Part shown: piece after piece, positions 45,945-57,107 of the stretch | Layout: every line of letters starts with the position of its first letter | Numbering within the stretch: position 1 is the first letter of the stretch | Origin: Neovahlkampfia damariscottae | Lineage: Eukaryota; Heterolobosea; Selenaionea; Neovahlkampfiida; Neovahlkampfiidae | NCBI GenBank assembly: GCA_016618085.1 | Contig: JABLTG010000116.1 | Coordinates: 1 to 64,000 of the forward strand | Length of the DNA: 64,000 bases | Direction: 5' to 3' | Notes under the pieces: model-generated | Told to the model about the DNA's origin: nothing | Database searches by the model: none | The model's input: the letters and a program-made list of their open reading frames with translations, nothing else | Translations under genes and position numbers: made by a program

Positions 45945-46625
45945 ATGGACTCAAGAAATGGAACAGCATTTAGAGGTGTATCAATAGGTCAAGATTCTAG
46001 ATTTTCAGATAAAATGAAAAAAACAATGAAAAATACAAAATTTCCAGATGAATTTAATATCAAACTTGATTTCAAAAAGATTCAAATGGGTCCAATTAAA
46101 AGTTGGATATCAAAAACAATTGAAGATATACTAGGTATTGAAGATGAAATTTTAATACAATATATTTTTGAATTACTTCAAGTAGAAAAAGTTGATCCAA
46201 GAGAAATTCAAATAAATTTGAATGGATTTTTGGATGAAAATGCTCCACTATTTGTTGAAGAATTATGGAAATTATTGGTAAGTGCAAATTCAAATTCTTT
46301 TGGTATTCCTCAACAATTTTTGGATAAAGAAAGAGATGCTCTTGAAAAAGAACAAAAAGATCATGAAAAGATTGAAGAAGAGATTAGAAAAAAATCAAAT
46401 TATGATGATGATAGAAATTATAGAAGATATTCACCTGAAAGAAGGAGAAGAAGTAGATCAAGAGAAAGACGACAATATTCACCTGATCGAAGAAGAAGAA
46501 GAAGATCATATAGTAGAAGTCCTGAAAGAAGTAGAAGAAGAAGAAGAATAAGAAGTGATTCATATTCACCAAGAAATGAAAGATCCACTTCTCCAAGAAA
46601 AAGAAGGTATTCACCAAAAAAATAA
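45945..46625 (+). CDS. SRRM1: SRRM1-like splicing coactivator (PWI domain)
   Basis: Nuclear splicing coactivator. Seen: GTAFRGVSIGQDSRFSDKMKK, then a PWI domain (GPIKSWISKTIEDILG with P-I-K-S-W in place of P-W-I, ILIQYIFELLQVE, MQINLNGFLDENAPLFVEELW-type block), FGIPQQFLDKERD and a C-terminal RS domain with many RRR, RSRSR and YSP repeats. This matches SRm160/SRRM1, only much shorter (about 226 residues). No introns. The RS domain has long shadow frames on both strands. The upstream frame that includes IVLFFLST is not used, because the AUG at 45945 begins the conserved part. Confidence 0.9.
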   Translation: MDSRNGTAFRGVSIGQDSRFSDKMKKTMKNTKFPDEFNIKLDFKKIQMGPIKSWISKTIEDILGIEDEILIQYIFELLQVEKVDPREIQINLNGFLDENAPLFVEELWKLLVSANSNSFGIPQQFLDKERDALEKEQKDHEKIEEEIRKKSNYDDDRNYRRYSPERRRRSRSRERRQYSPDRRRRRRSYSRSPERSRRRRRIRSDSYSPRNERSTSPRKRRYSPKK

Positions 46626-46661
46626 AAAATACTGTAAAAGTGATTTGAAAAAAAATAAATA

Positions 46662-47026
46662 TTAAAAATCTTTGTTGAATTTACATCCTGAAAATTCTGA
46701 ATCCCAACTATCTGTTACAATTAAAATCCAATCAATCAACCACCTTTGAAAAATTAAAAAAAAAAGAAGTGTGAAAACCATATCCATCCACAAAGACCAC
46801 AACTGAAAATTGATATGAGTAATTTACCAATACCTAAACCAATATATCCAGTATAAAATCTATCAATTCCTAAAGATCCAACAAGTATGGAAATTATAAA
46901 AACTGCTAATTTTGATTTTGGTTTTGTACAGTCAGGTGGATTTTGTTTGTTTTGTTTTGTCTCTGCATAACAAAAAGACAATAATGTAAGTGTGACAATT
47001 AAAATGAAAAGTATGTTGGTTTTCAT
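46662..47026 (-). CDS. TM2-domain membrane protein with signal peptide
   Basis: Seen: start MKTNILFILIVTLTLLSFCYA, a classic signal peptide, a short Lys/Asn/Pro stretch, then the TM2 domain: SKLAVFIISILVGSLGIDRFY, TGYIGLGIGKLL, CGLCGWIWWLIDWILI. The DRFY motif and the Asp after the second Trp helix are conserved. The C-terminal exon ends KFNKDF. Single intron about 46744-46784. About 105 residues. Function of TM2 proteins in protists is unknown. Faces the BTB gene head to tail on the same strand. Confidence 0.85.
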
Positions 47027-47105
47027 CTCAACAGTTACCAAAAATGAATTGTCCAATTATAAAATACTTTAAAAAAAAAAAGGAGAATAAAAAAAAAAAT
47101 AAAAT

Positions 47106-47887
47106 TTATTTTAATTTTTCATCGCACATTTCAGCAATTCTTTTGCTTCCAAGTAATTCAGCAACTTTCTTAATATCTGCTGCAGTATCTTTGTTAAGGT
47201 TTTTCATGATTAAACTTTCACATTCAACTTGTAAGTCATCAAGAACAAATTTATTTGATAAAATCCAAACACCAACAACATCATTTACATCAACATCAAA
47301 TTCTTTTGAATAAATGTATTTTAAGATTGCAAGGATTTGTGATTCAGTTGCGTCATCAAGTGTAACTTTTTTTGTTTTTGCTTCTTCAGTAGGAACTTCA
47401 CCGAGAAGAAGAGTGTAGAAATATTTACTTGCAGCACAAACAATACAAGCGTGACAAGTGACATCAACAGGTTTGTCACCACCAGCACAAACAAGAGTTA
47501 AATCAGATAAACTGTTATCTCCTGTACGAAGATTTTCATATGCCCATTTCATATTTTTCCACCAAGTTGATTCAGGGATTGTCACATTTTTTGATTTATC
47601 TAAATGGGAATCACAGATAGCAACAAGTCTGTCCATTTGGAAGTATTCAGCAGCTGCTTTAGTTTCTGTAATCACTGATTGATCTGTGTCTTTGTTCCAT
47701 CTTTAAAAAAAAAGTTTTTAACAAAATATTATGATTACCCCACTCTATCAGTATAAATGTACTCCATTACTTCTTTGAAAGCTCTTTCTGTAACTTTTTT
47801 TTTATCAAAAGTTACATCATAAGTGCCATCTTCATTTGTAGCAATTTTAGTTCCTGAAGTATCAATTTTGGAATAATCTTGGGACAT
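47106..47887 (-). CDS. Tandem BTB/POZ-domain protein
   Basis: About 248 residues, two exons (intron about 47704-47743). The first, partial BTB shows VTERAFKEVMEYIYTDRVG and ETKAAAEYFQMDRLVAICDS. The second, complete one shows LSDLTLVCAGGDKPVDVTCH, ACIVCAASKYFYTLLLG, ILAILKYIYSKEFDV and the final helices ELLGSKRIAEMCDEKL. BTB proteins dimerise or act as CUL3 adaptors. No Kelch, zinc-finger or ankyrin part is seen. Base composition is slightly less AT-rich than its neighbours, which may mean high expression. Confidence 0.85.
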
Positions 47888-48122
47888 CTATAAACAAACC
47901 TTTAATTACTTCAATTCAAACTGGTTACCTCTTATTTGCAGTTTATCAATTGCTGATTGGATAAAATTACGCCAATTAAAATGTGTTCGAATTGATTTTT
48001 TCTAGAGCCAATCAAAAGATCAGAAAAACAGAAGGATTTTCAATTTTTTGGTTTATTTTCATTTTTCATCGAACAATTTCTAAATTTATCATTTTTCCTC
48101 CAATCAGTCACAATCATTTGTC
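47888..48122. promoter_or_regulatory. Divergent promoter with three CCAAT boxes
   Basis: The 235-nt gap carries GATTGG at 47955-47960, CCAATCA at 48008-48014 and CCAATCA at 48100-48106, more copies than most gaps. Confidence 0.45.
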
Positions 48123-49150
48123 ATGAATCGTTTTGTTTCAAAATTGAACAAGAAAAAAATTTTTTTTGGTAGTTTTATTTCTCTGACGTGTACGTCTGTT
48201 TATTTGGAAAATTATTATTTTGAACGTAATTTGAAATGTTTTTATTAAATACTTTTCTAAAATAGATGGGTAAAAATTAATTTGTTTAATCAAAAAAAAA
48301 AAAAGAATCATAGACTCAATTAAAAAAATATCAAATGGAAATCCTTATAAGAATTATATCAATTTGAATAGAGGAACATATTTAGATTTTGATGATAAAA
48401 GTTCTTGGATTTTAAAAATTCATTTAACTTTTTAAAAATAGGAATATTCATACCTGGAGAAAAACAAGTTTATAAAAATATATTCTAAAGTATTAGTTTT
48501 CATTAAATGTACCAAATAATATGATTACACCTGGATTAGAAATTGAAGAAGGAGATGATAATTCATTGAGATATGAAGGAATGATACATTTTAAAGATAT
48601 TTTGAATCAAAACTTAATTTGTAATTGGGAAAGAATAAATTTAGCATTAGAATTAAATAATCAATCAACTTATACACCTCTAAATGAAGTATTAAAAGGA
48701 ACAGTTTTTAGACATATTGAAAATTTAAAAAATAGAGTAGATGAAATACATATTCAAAGATTAGAATATATTTCAAAAGAATATAAATTATTAGATTCAA
48801 TTAAAAATAATGATGAAAAAGAAATTGAAAATTTAATTTGTTGTGTTACTAAAATACCTTCAACAGTAAGTACCAGTGATATCATCAATTTTTAAACCAA
48901 TTAGAAAAATTTATGGAGAGGTGATTTATTCTTTTTTAAATATCCTTATGTTATTCATTTAATGATAGATTATCCATTTTCAAAATTAAATGAAAATGAA
49001 AAAGAAAAAATAATTTCAAAATTTTCAAATGAAAAAGTAAAAATTAAAATTAAAGATATTTTAAAAAATGATAATTTAATGAATGATTCAAAAGATATAA
49101 GTTTAAAATTAAGAAATGATTTAATTGAAATTTATAAAAAGAGTTTTTAA
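48123..49150 (+). CDS. Membrane-anchored protein of unknown function
   Basis: N-terminus MNRFVSKLNKKKIFFGSFI is basic and is followed by one hydrophobic segment. After introns come NPYKNYINLNRGTYLDFDD, IFIPGEKQ, FSLNVPNNMITPGLEIEEG, LRYEGMIHFKDILNQNLIC, a long helical part (VFRHIENLKNRVDEIHIQRL), LWRGDLFFFKYPYVIHLMID and a charged end. About 280 residues. I do not recognise the family. The N-terminus suggests a mitochondrial inner-membrane protein. The join between exon 1 and the NPYKN exon works best through a tiny 4-nt exon near 48265-48268, or through a differently placed intron, so this border is uncertain. Stop 8 nt from the opposing E2 gene. Confidence 0.5.
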
Positions 49151-49158
49151 AAAAAATA

Positions 49159-49728
49159 TTATTTTTTAGTTGCATGTTTTTTTGTCCAATCTTTAGCATT
49201 TTTTGTGAATTGAGTTTTATTATTTTTATATACTTCTGCAATCTCTTCACTTAAAGGATGATCTGAATTTTGATCTTTGAATAATTGAGTAAGTGCAATA
49301 AGAACTATAAACTATTGTTAGTTTCTTTTTTTTGTCGTTACTTTCTCTAACTCCACTCATTGGTGACCATTCATCTTTTCTTAAAATATCTATACAGATT
49401 GATCCTTCACCATCATAACTTGGATGATATACAGGTTGAAGTGATTTTACTTTTGGTGGATGAAACTTTGATAAAAATTATTTATATTTTTATATTACTG
49501 GATATTCTTCAGGAAAATCAAAATTATATAAGAAATATCCTCCTTCATAAGGTGTTTTCTATTAAAAATAATTATTTTCTTTTTTTTTTTTATTACTTTT
49601 GGACCTATAATAGATACTTCCCATTTAAAAATGTTATCATTCAGAATAGTAATAGTTGTATCTGCTTCAGGACTTTTTTGAAGTTTCATCAATTCTTTTT
49701 GAAGTCTCTTTTGACCTTGACCTGACAT
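49159..49728 (-). CDS. Ubiquitin-conjugating enzyme E2
   Basis: About 150 residues, four exons. Seen: GQKRLQKELMKLQKSPEADT, FKWEVSIIGP, TPYEGGYFLYNFDFPEEYPV, PPKVKSLQPVYHPSYDGEGS and the active-site SICIDILRKDEWSP, then a C-terminal helix LTQLFKDQNSDHPLSEEIAE. The catalytic Cys is present at the usual spacing. The HPN tripeptide, whose Asn stabilises the transition state, is HPS. One extra residue sits before WSP. It is therefore an E2 with an altered but probably active site. Substrate and E3 partners are unknown. Confidence 0.88.
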
Positions 49729-49797
49729 TTGTTTGTTTTTGTTTTGTTTTTGTTTTGTTTGTTGTTGATTGGTTGAACTCAAAATTAAAAATAAATT

Positions 49798-50840
49798 TTA
49801 TTTTTTTTTCCAATTTTTCAAAATATTAAATATTTCATTATAACTCTTTCCATTTGTATCAATTAATAAAGAACCTTGTATTTTTTCATTTATTAAAATG
49901 GATTGTATTTGTTGTAAAAATAATTTATCTTTTGAAATTACAATGATATTCATTTTCTATAAAATAAGATGATATATAATTTACTTTTTTAAATATTTTA
50001 AATATTTTCACCATTGCTTCGTCTGCTGCTTGAGATGACCATCCACATGGACTATCAAAAAAGGTATTTAATATCTTTAAAGAGTTTGAATTACCTTAAT
50101 CTAAGACTATCATTTTTTAAAAAATGATTAAATATTGAATTCTTTGATAAACTCATATTTTTTTGATTATATTTATTTGATTGTAAATAATCAAATATAT
50201 CTTTTTCATTTTCATTTGATTTTGATCTATCTCTTAAACCACTACCTTATATAATTTGTTAATACATTTTGAGGTACCATGAAATAACCATAAAAAAGAT
50301 GATTTAAAATAATTCTTTCCTTCTATTGAAAATGTAAATTCTTTCAATCCAAAATTATCTAAATCTATTAAATATAAGTTTTGGCATTCTTTTAATTTTG
50401 GTATAACTAATCTTAATTCTAAAAATAGATTTAATTTTTTTTTTTGTTTTATCAAGATTACCACAATTCATACATCTACATTGAATTGGTAATGATGAAT
50501 ACCCTTCACTTCCCTTTTAATATTATTTAATATTTTCATTATTTACAAATCCATATAATTCAAATCCACCTCCTTCTTGATTCAATTTTATCTTATTTTC
50601 TCTAACACAAGACTGATTAAAATATATTCCTGATTCTTCTTTTTTTCTAAACATATCTTTGTTTTCTTTAATTTTCTCAACTTTTTCATCTTTCTTTTTC
50701 ATTCCTTTTATTGTTTTTTTGATATCAATATCCTTTTTTTTTGGTTTTAATTTTAATTCAAATTTATGATCACCATCAATCTCATTCAATAAGTTCACAT
50801 CTATTTTGTATTTTTTTTCACTTTTATTTTGTTTTTTCAT
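49798..50840 (-). CDS. Putative NYN/PIN-like nuclease, Lys-rich
   Basis: N-terminal half is Lys/Glu-rich (KPKKKDIDIKKTIKGMKKK) with one Cys-containing stretch (CRCMNCGN). The second half has CQNLYLIDLDNFGL, WLFHGTSKCI, an intron, then CGWSSQAADEAMVKIFK and NIIVISKDKLFLQQI. The pattern hhIDxDN ... ADEA-hhh ... hhhVISKDK resembles NYN/PIN-fold nucleases, with the acidic residues at expected places. This is inference from motif order only. Introns at about 50462-50475, 50240-50247, 50045-50094 and 49958-49985. The start is set at 50840 rather than the in-frame ATG at 50903, because the latter would place the eIF4A3 CCAAT box inside coding sequence. Confidence 0.45.
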
Positions 50841-50901
50841 TCCCTTCAAAAATTTATGTAAACAACTAGGTTGACCAATTAAATTCACTTCTTTTTCAAA
50901 C
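50841..50901. promoter_or_regulatory. 61-nt divergent promoter with TTGACCAATT
   Basis: GGTTGACCAATTAAATTC at 50869-50886 lies 23 nt before the eIF4A3 ATG and about 35 nt before the favoured start of the minus-strand gene. The palindrome CATG at 50901-50904 gives an ATG on both strands. Confidence 0.5.
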
Positions 50902-52188
50902 ATGTCCAAACTCTTATTTGATAAACGTTCGTCAATTTTTAATCAACTAACAACATATTTTTAGAAGGAATTGAAACTAGTAAAAAAGTAAAGGTTGTAA
51001 AATCATTTGATGAACTTGGTTTACAAGAGAATTTATTACGTGGTATTTACGCATATGGTTTTGAAAAACCAAGTGCAATTCAATCAAGAGCTATATTACC
51101 AATAACAAAAGGAAGAGATGTAATTGCTCAAAGTCAATCTGGTACTGGAAAAACTGCTACCTTTTGTATTTCCGCTCTTCAATCTTGTGATACAAAATTG
51201 AGAGAACCACAAGTTTTAATTCTTTCACCAACAAGAGAATTAGCACAACAAACTGAAAAAGTTGTTTTAAAATTAGGAGATTATATGGCTATTCAGAGTC
51301 ATTGTTGTATTGGAGGTAAAAGTATTGGTGAAGATATTAGAGTTTTAGAAAAAGGAGTACATATAGTTGCTGGTACACCTGGTAGAGTATTTGATATGAT
51401 AAAAAGGGGTAATTTGAAAACAAAACAAATGAAAATGTATTTTAAAAATTAAATTTTAATTTAAAAGGTTAATCATGGATGAAGCTGATGAACTTTTAAT
51501 TAAAGGATTTAAAGATCAAATATATGAAGTATATAGATATCTTCCACCTGGTACTCAAATTGTTGTAATTTCTGCTACCTTACCAAATGAAGTATTGGAA
51601 GTTGCAACACAATTAATGACTGATCCAATAAAGATACTTGTAAAAAGAGATGAAATTACATTAGAAGGAATTAAACAATTTTTCATTGCTGTTGAAAAAG
51701 AAGATTATAAATTTGAAACTTTATGTGATTTATATGATACATTAACAATCACTCAAGCTGTAATATTTTGTAATACAAAAAAGAAAGTTGATTGGTTAAC
51801 AAAATCAATGAGAGAATCAAATTTTACAGTTTCTTGTATGCATGGTGAAATGCCACAACAAGAACGTGAAGAAGTAATTTATTTAATTCTTTAAATTTAA
51901 TTCTAGATTATGAAAGAATTTAGATCAGGTGAAACAAGAGTTTTGATTACAACAGATGTAATGGCTCGTGGTATTGATGTACAACAAGTTTCATTGGTTA
52001 TTAATTATGATTTACCAAATAATAGAGAAAATTATATTCATAGAATTGGTAGATCAGGTAGATATGGTAGAAAAGGAGTTGCAATTAATTTTGTAACTGA
52101 AACAGATGTTGGTATTTTAAGAGATATTGAACAATATTATTCAACACAAATTGATGAAATGCCAATGAATGTATCAGAATTAGTTTAA
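50902..52188 (+). CDS. EIF4A3: eIF4A-III (DDX48), exon-junction-complex DEAD-box helicase
   Basis: Core of the exon junction complex, deposited on spliced mRNA. Seen: short exon 1 (MSKLLFDK) joined through a 39-nt intron to [20 protein letters not shown], then [20 protein letters not shown] with the Q motif, [47 protein letters not shown] (specific to eIF4A3), [36 protein letters not shown] and [13 protein letters not shown], ending [13 protein letters not shown]. Two more introns (about 51443-51469 and 51877-51906). Very close to animal and plant eIF4A3. An active EJC is consistent with the many short introns here. Confidence 0.97.
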
Positions 52189-52197
52189 ATAGTATTT

Positions 52198-55100
52198 TTA
52201 TTTTGAATTTAATTCTTCTTTCAAAATCCAAATTTTTTCTTTTTTATTAAAATTTGCAATTTCTTTTAACATTGATTTGAATAGAATTGCTTTTTCACCT
52301 TTCGTTTGATTTTTAAAATCCCTAACAATTTCTGTTGTTGATACACCATTTCTTTTTAATTTTAAGTAATTAAATATTTCATTCATTAAATTATCTTTTT
52401 CTTCATTTAACTCTTTTCCTTTCATTTTATTTAAAATATTCTTTGAATTAATTTCAATTCTTTGATTTTCTTTAAGATCAAATGATTTATTTGAAGTATA
52501 AAATGGTTGATTTAAAATGATTGAACTTTTTTGTTTTCCAAATTTATTTGATGATTTTATTATTTCATCTTCTTCATTTAATGGTTGATTAAATGATTTC
52601 TTTAAAATTTGTTTTGCATTTTTTGCAACATTCTCAGCTTGAATTTGTGCAATTGATTTTTCACAAGAAGATGACATAATTACATCATGATTAAAAGCAG
52701 ATTGAATTTCTTTGCCATCTAATAAACATTTTAAAATGAAAGTTTCATCTCCTTGATCTTGTTCATTTTTATCATTATTTAATTCTTCATTCATATTTTC
52801 AATTCTATATTCTTCATTATTATCAATTATATTTTCATCTTCATTTTTATCAATCATAGATACTATTTCACCTTTACCAAAAATATTACCAGTTTCAGTA
52901 CCAATTTGATTTTTATTTTCTAAATATTCTGATCCTAATTGAAATAAATCATTCAAATCATTTTCTTTAAAAAATCTACGTTGTCTTGGATCTTTTAAAA
53001 CTTTGTTTGTTAAAAATTGTTTAAATATTTGTCGATGATACATTTTCTCTTCAATAGTTCCAGATGTCATTAATCTATAAACAGTAACTTCTTTTTTTTG
53101 ACCAATTCTCCATGATCTTTCTAATGCTTGTAAATCTGTACTTGGATTCCAATCTGGATCATAAATAATAATTCTATTTGCACCTGTTAAATTTATACCA
53201 ATTCCACCAACTATTATTCATTCATTTATTAATTCATATGATCAAATTGTTACATACCTTTTGTGATTAATAATATTGTATCAAATGTACTACATACCTT
53301 TAGTGGTTAATAAAAATATGAAATATGATTCATCTTTATTAAATTTATCAATCATATTTTGTCTTGATGAAATATCAGTTTTACCATCCATTCGAAGATA
53401 TTTAAATTTTTTTAATTTCATTAAATCTTCAAATAAATCTAACATCTTTACACTTTGTGAATAAAGTAATACTCTATGATCTTTTTCTTTCCATAAAGGT
53501 AATAATTTTGAAACTAATGATAATTTACCACAATCTTCAATTGAAGATAATTTTAATTTCATTTCTTCTTCTGAATTATTTCTAAATAAATTTGGATGAT
53601 TACATATTTTTCTTAAATTAGAAATTACTTTAAATGTAATATCTTTTCCTTGAAATTCATCATTATTTCCATTATTTTCTAAACAATATTTAATTTCTTT
53701 ACTTTTTAAATATTCTTTATAAATGGATACTTGTAATTTTGATAATTTACAAAATAAAACTATTTTAAGTCATTCAATATGTAAATTACTTTGTTCTGTT
53801 TTTTTTGGTAAATTATGATTTACATCTTTTTTTATTCTTCTAAGTAAATAAGGTGATATTAAATCTCTTAAAGTAACAGAACATTTATATGCAGTTTGAA
53901 CATGAAATGTTGTTGCATTTACATATCCACCTTGACTAATAGGTATACCAAATACACATTGAAATGTTTTTAATCTATTAATAGTTTTTAGAGATTATCC
54001 AATAAAAACTTACGTTCCTAATCTAAAATATATTAATAAAGGATAATAAATATTACTTTCCAGGAAATATAAAATCAAATAAACACCATAATTCTTTTAA
54101 ATTATTTGATATTGGTGTTCCTGTTAAGATTAATCTTTAAAATATTCAAATAAGATAATTTCAGTTACCTGTGAGGTGTTGGAAATCTTTTACATGCAAT
54201 TGTAATTTCAGCATCAGGATTTCTTATTTTATGACCTTCATCTAAAATAACATAATAAAAATCTCTTTGAATTAATTTTTCTTGATGAATTCGAATTGAA
54301 TCATATGTTGTAATCATGATACCATTTTTTAAATTAAATACATAATCTAATAATTCATCTATTGTACCATTAAATTGATCAGATGAAGAAGAATGAAATA
54401 TGATTGGTTGTAATTTTGGACACCATTCTTCAATTTCTTCTTTCCATTGATTTAAAACAGTTGCAGGACAAACTATTATTGATATTTCATAATTATTTGA
54501 TTCAATTAAACCAGATAAAAATGAAATAATTTGAACCTACATATTAGAAAATGATTATTGATGATATTACTGTTTTTCCAAGACCCATTTCATCACCAAT
54601 AATACCACCTTTATGATTTAAATATCATTTTTATTCTTACCAATAGATTGTGAATGTAATTCAAACAACCATCGAACTCCAGTTTTTTGATAATCAAATA
54701 ATTTGTCATATATTTTTGATGGTATTGAAAAATCATCATTAAATGAAACTAATTCATCATCATCATCTTTTTGTTGTTGTTTTTTCTTTTTTTTTGAAAT
54801 GGTCTCTTTTCTTTTTCGTTTTTTATTGGTGTTTTCAAATGGTGTAATCATTCCTGTTCGAATTAACCTTTCTTCTTCTGTTTCTTCTGTTTGAAGTGAT
54901 TTTTCAAAATTTAAATAATTTTGAACAATTTTCTTTTTTTCCAGTTCCAACTCTCCTAATTTTTCTTCTTTTTTTCTGATTATTGAAGGTGTTATTTTAT
55001 TATTTTCATGATTTCCTAAATACTATCAATTTAAATAGTTAGAAAATATTGGTCGTCTTACATCATGAATTTCTTGTATTTTTTTATCAATTTTTGAAAT

Positions 55101-55250
55101 TTCTCTTTTTATAATTTCATCTTTTTCTTCCATTTCTTTGGTCACCTTTTCCATAACCTCAACTTCAAGTGTTTCCGCATCATAGGCTTCTATACCAGAC
55201 AAATCTTGTAGGTCGGAGATTGTGGTGTTTTGTTCCAACAGTGGATTCAT
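52198..55250 (-). CDS. ERCC6: CSB/ERCC6/Rad26 transcription-coupled repair ATPase
   Basis: SWI2/SNF2 ATPase that remodels stalled RNA polymerase II during nucleotide excision repair. Seen: N-terminal latch-like [20 protein letters not shown], a Lys-rich segment, [20 protein letters not shown] (Walker A), [17 protein letters not shown]-type block, [58 protein letters not shown] and the CSB hallmark [16 protein letters not shown]-type segment with [17 protein letters not shown]. The C-terminal winged helix ([20 protein letters not shown]) is present, as in CSB. Several introns, one with an internal duplication at about 53240-53300. Stop 9 nt from that of eIF4A3. Confidence 0.95.
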
Positions 55251-55383
55251 CAAAAATGATGATTGGTCAATGGTTGCTATTAATAAATGAATCTTCAAAA
55301 TTATTCATTTCATTTTATTTTTTATTCTGGAATAATAAAAACTACATTTCTGTTGAAAAATTATCCAATCAAAATTATAGAAA
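55251..55383. promoter_or_regulatory. Divergent promoter ERCC6 / EF-hand gene
   Basis: 133-nt gap with GATTGGTCAATGG at 55261-55273 next to the ERCC6 start and CCAATCAAAA at 55365-55374 just before the EF-hand gene start. Confidence 0.5.
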
Positions 55384-57023
55384 ATGTCTTTTCCATTACT
55401 TTCACCGAGAGAAAGACCAGTTGAACTCAGTTTATATAACGAAATCGAACAAGTTTTTCAACTATTTGACATTAATAAAGATGGGTACTTGACAGTAGAA
55501 GAAATAGGAAATTCTTTGAAAAAGTTTCTACCAGACGATACTCCTGATCAAAATGAGTTGAAAAAAATGGTAAAAGCACTTTATTCATTCAAACTTTAAG
55601 GTTTATCTTTTTGACAAAAATTTTGATGGTAAAGTCTCCTTTGAAGAATTTGCTTTTTTTTATGCGCAATCAATGGGTGTACCTTTGAGAACTATCAATG
55701 CAGGTACAAACATAAATCATAGTTAAACAATTTTTAGATGAAAAATTAAGGTTAGAGGAAATATTAAAATTAAAAACCAAAGAAAAATCAAAATGGATTT
55801 GGATAAAAGAAAAGAGGAAGAAAAAAAACTATTTAGATTAAAAAGAGATCAAGAAATTGAAAGATTAAAATTAAAAAAAGAACAACAAAAGAAATTAAAT
55901 GAATTTTCTATTGACCCAACAAAATCTGAAATAGTTGGTGTATTTTGGAATGCCATGATGATTGGTGTTGAAGGTAAATTTAAATTTTATCCAAAAAATG
56001 AAAATGGAAAAATTGTAAAAGTGGATGGTTTAGAATTTGAAATTTATTGTATGGCAGATGAAGAAAATGAAAATATACCAAAATTAGCTTCAATTTCATC
56101 AAGTAAAATAGATACGGATGGTGGTATTGAATTTAAATTTACACCATCAAATGAATTTAATCAAAATTGGTATAGTTTTGATATCTCAAATAAAGGTGAA
56201 ATTGTTGCTCAAAATACAAATGTCTTAATTGGGAATGAGAAAAAGATTGAAACAGAAATGAAAAAATATGAAAAGAAAATTAAACAATTGGAGATTAAAC
56301 AATCAGATTCTGCTGCAACTGGATTAGAAACAAAACTTGGTGGTCAAATTGAAAAATTACAAAAAAAATTTATTGCTTTTAAAAATTTATTACAGCAAGT
56401 TGAAACAGAATCTCCAAAAGTAAATATTGTTGAAAAGAAAACACCACCACCACCAGTTAAGAAACCAGAAATTAATATTGATATTTCAAAATCAGTTGTA
56501 TGGGGTTGTTGTTGGACTGTAATGATGATTGGATTAAAATGTTCAATTGTATTTTATCCTTTAGGTGAGAACAAAAAAATATTAATTTTATGAAATAGAC
56601 TCAAATGGTAAAATTGTTAAAGTTGATTTATCAAAAATTAAATTTGAAATTTATGCAATGGCTGATGAAGACGAAGAGGATGTGCCAAAATTAGCTTGTG
56701 TACCACCTTGTTTAGTTCGTCCAGATTTTGGTATTGAATTTCAATTTACACCAAATGATGAATATAATCAAACATGGTATAGTTTTGATATTGCATATGG
56801 GGAAGAAATTCTTGCACAAAATTCAAACGTTTTAATTGGTTCAAAATCTAAAATTGAAAATGAAATTAAAAAATATGCAAAGAAAATAAAACAACTAGAA
56901 ATCAAACAATCAGATTCTGCTGCGACTGGATTAGAGACTAGACTTGGTGGTCAAATTGAAAAATTACAAAAGAAAATGATTGAATACGAAAAATTAATGA
57001 AATTAATAACACAACAAAAATAA
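55384..57023 (+). CDS. EF-hand protein with a duplicated C-terminal module
   Basis: Two canonical EF-hands at the N-terminus (DINKDGYLTVEE and, after an intron, DKNFDGKVSFEE), then a Lys/Glu-rich helix (LRLEEILKLKTKEKSK), then two copies of a module of about 160 residues: a beta-rich part (IVGVFWNAMMIGVEGKFKFY and VVWGCCWTVMMIGLKCSIVF; YSFDIS...GEIVAQN and YSFDIA..EEILAQN) followed by a nearly identical coiled-coil tail with KKIKQLEIKQSDSAATGLET. A proline linker (TPPPPVKK) joins the copies. I do not recognise the module; the FKFYP...NGKIVKVD segment loosely recalls filamin-type repeats. Introns near 55600, 55705 and 56562-56595. Probably a calcium-regulated scaffold, but that is inference. 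Confidence 0.72.
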
Positions 57024-57107
57024 ATAATGAAACACTTCATTCTCAATACTAACTTTCTAACTTGAGAGACAGTAAATGTAAATTTTTTCTTCTATTTTAC
57101 AATTGAT
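57024..57107. other. Gap between EF-hand gene and unknown gene
   Basis: Short AT-rich 3' flank with no feature seen. Confidence 0.4.

Noticed and set aside
46096-46617. Frames opposite and offset to the SRRM1 RS domain
   Set aside because: Low-complexity shadows of the Arg/Ser-coding repeats.
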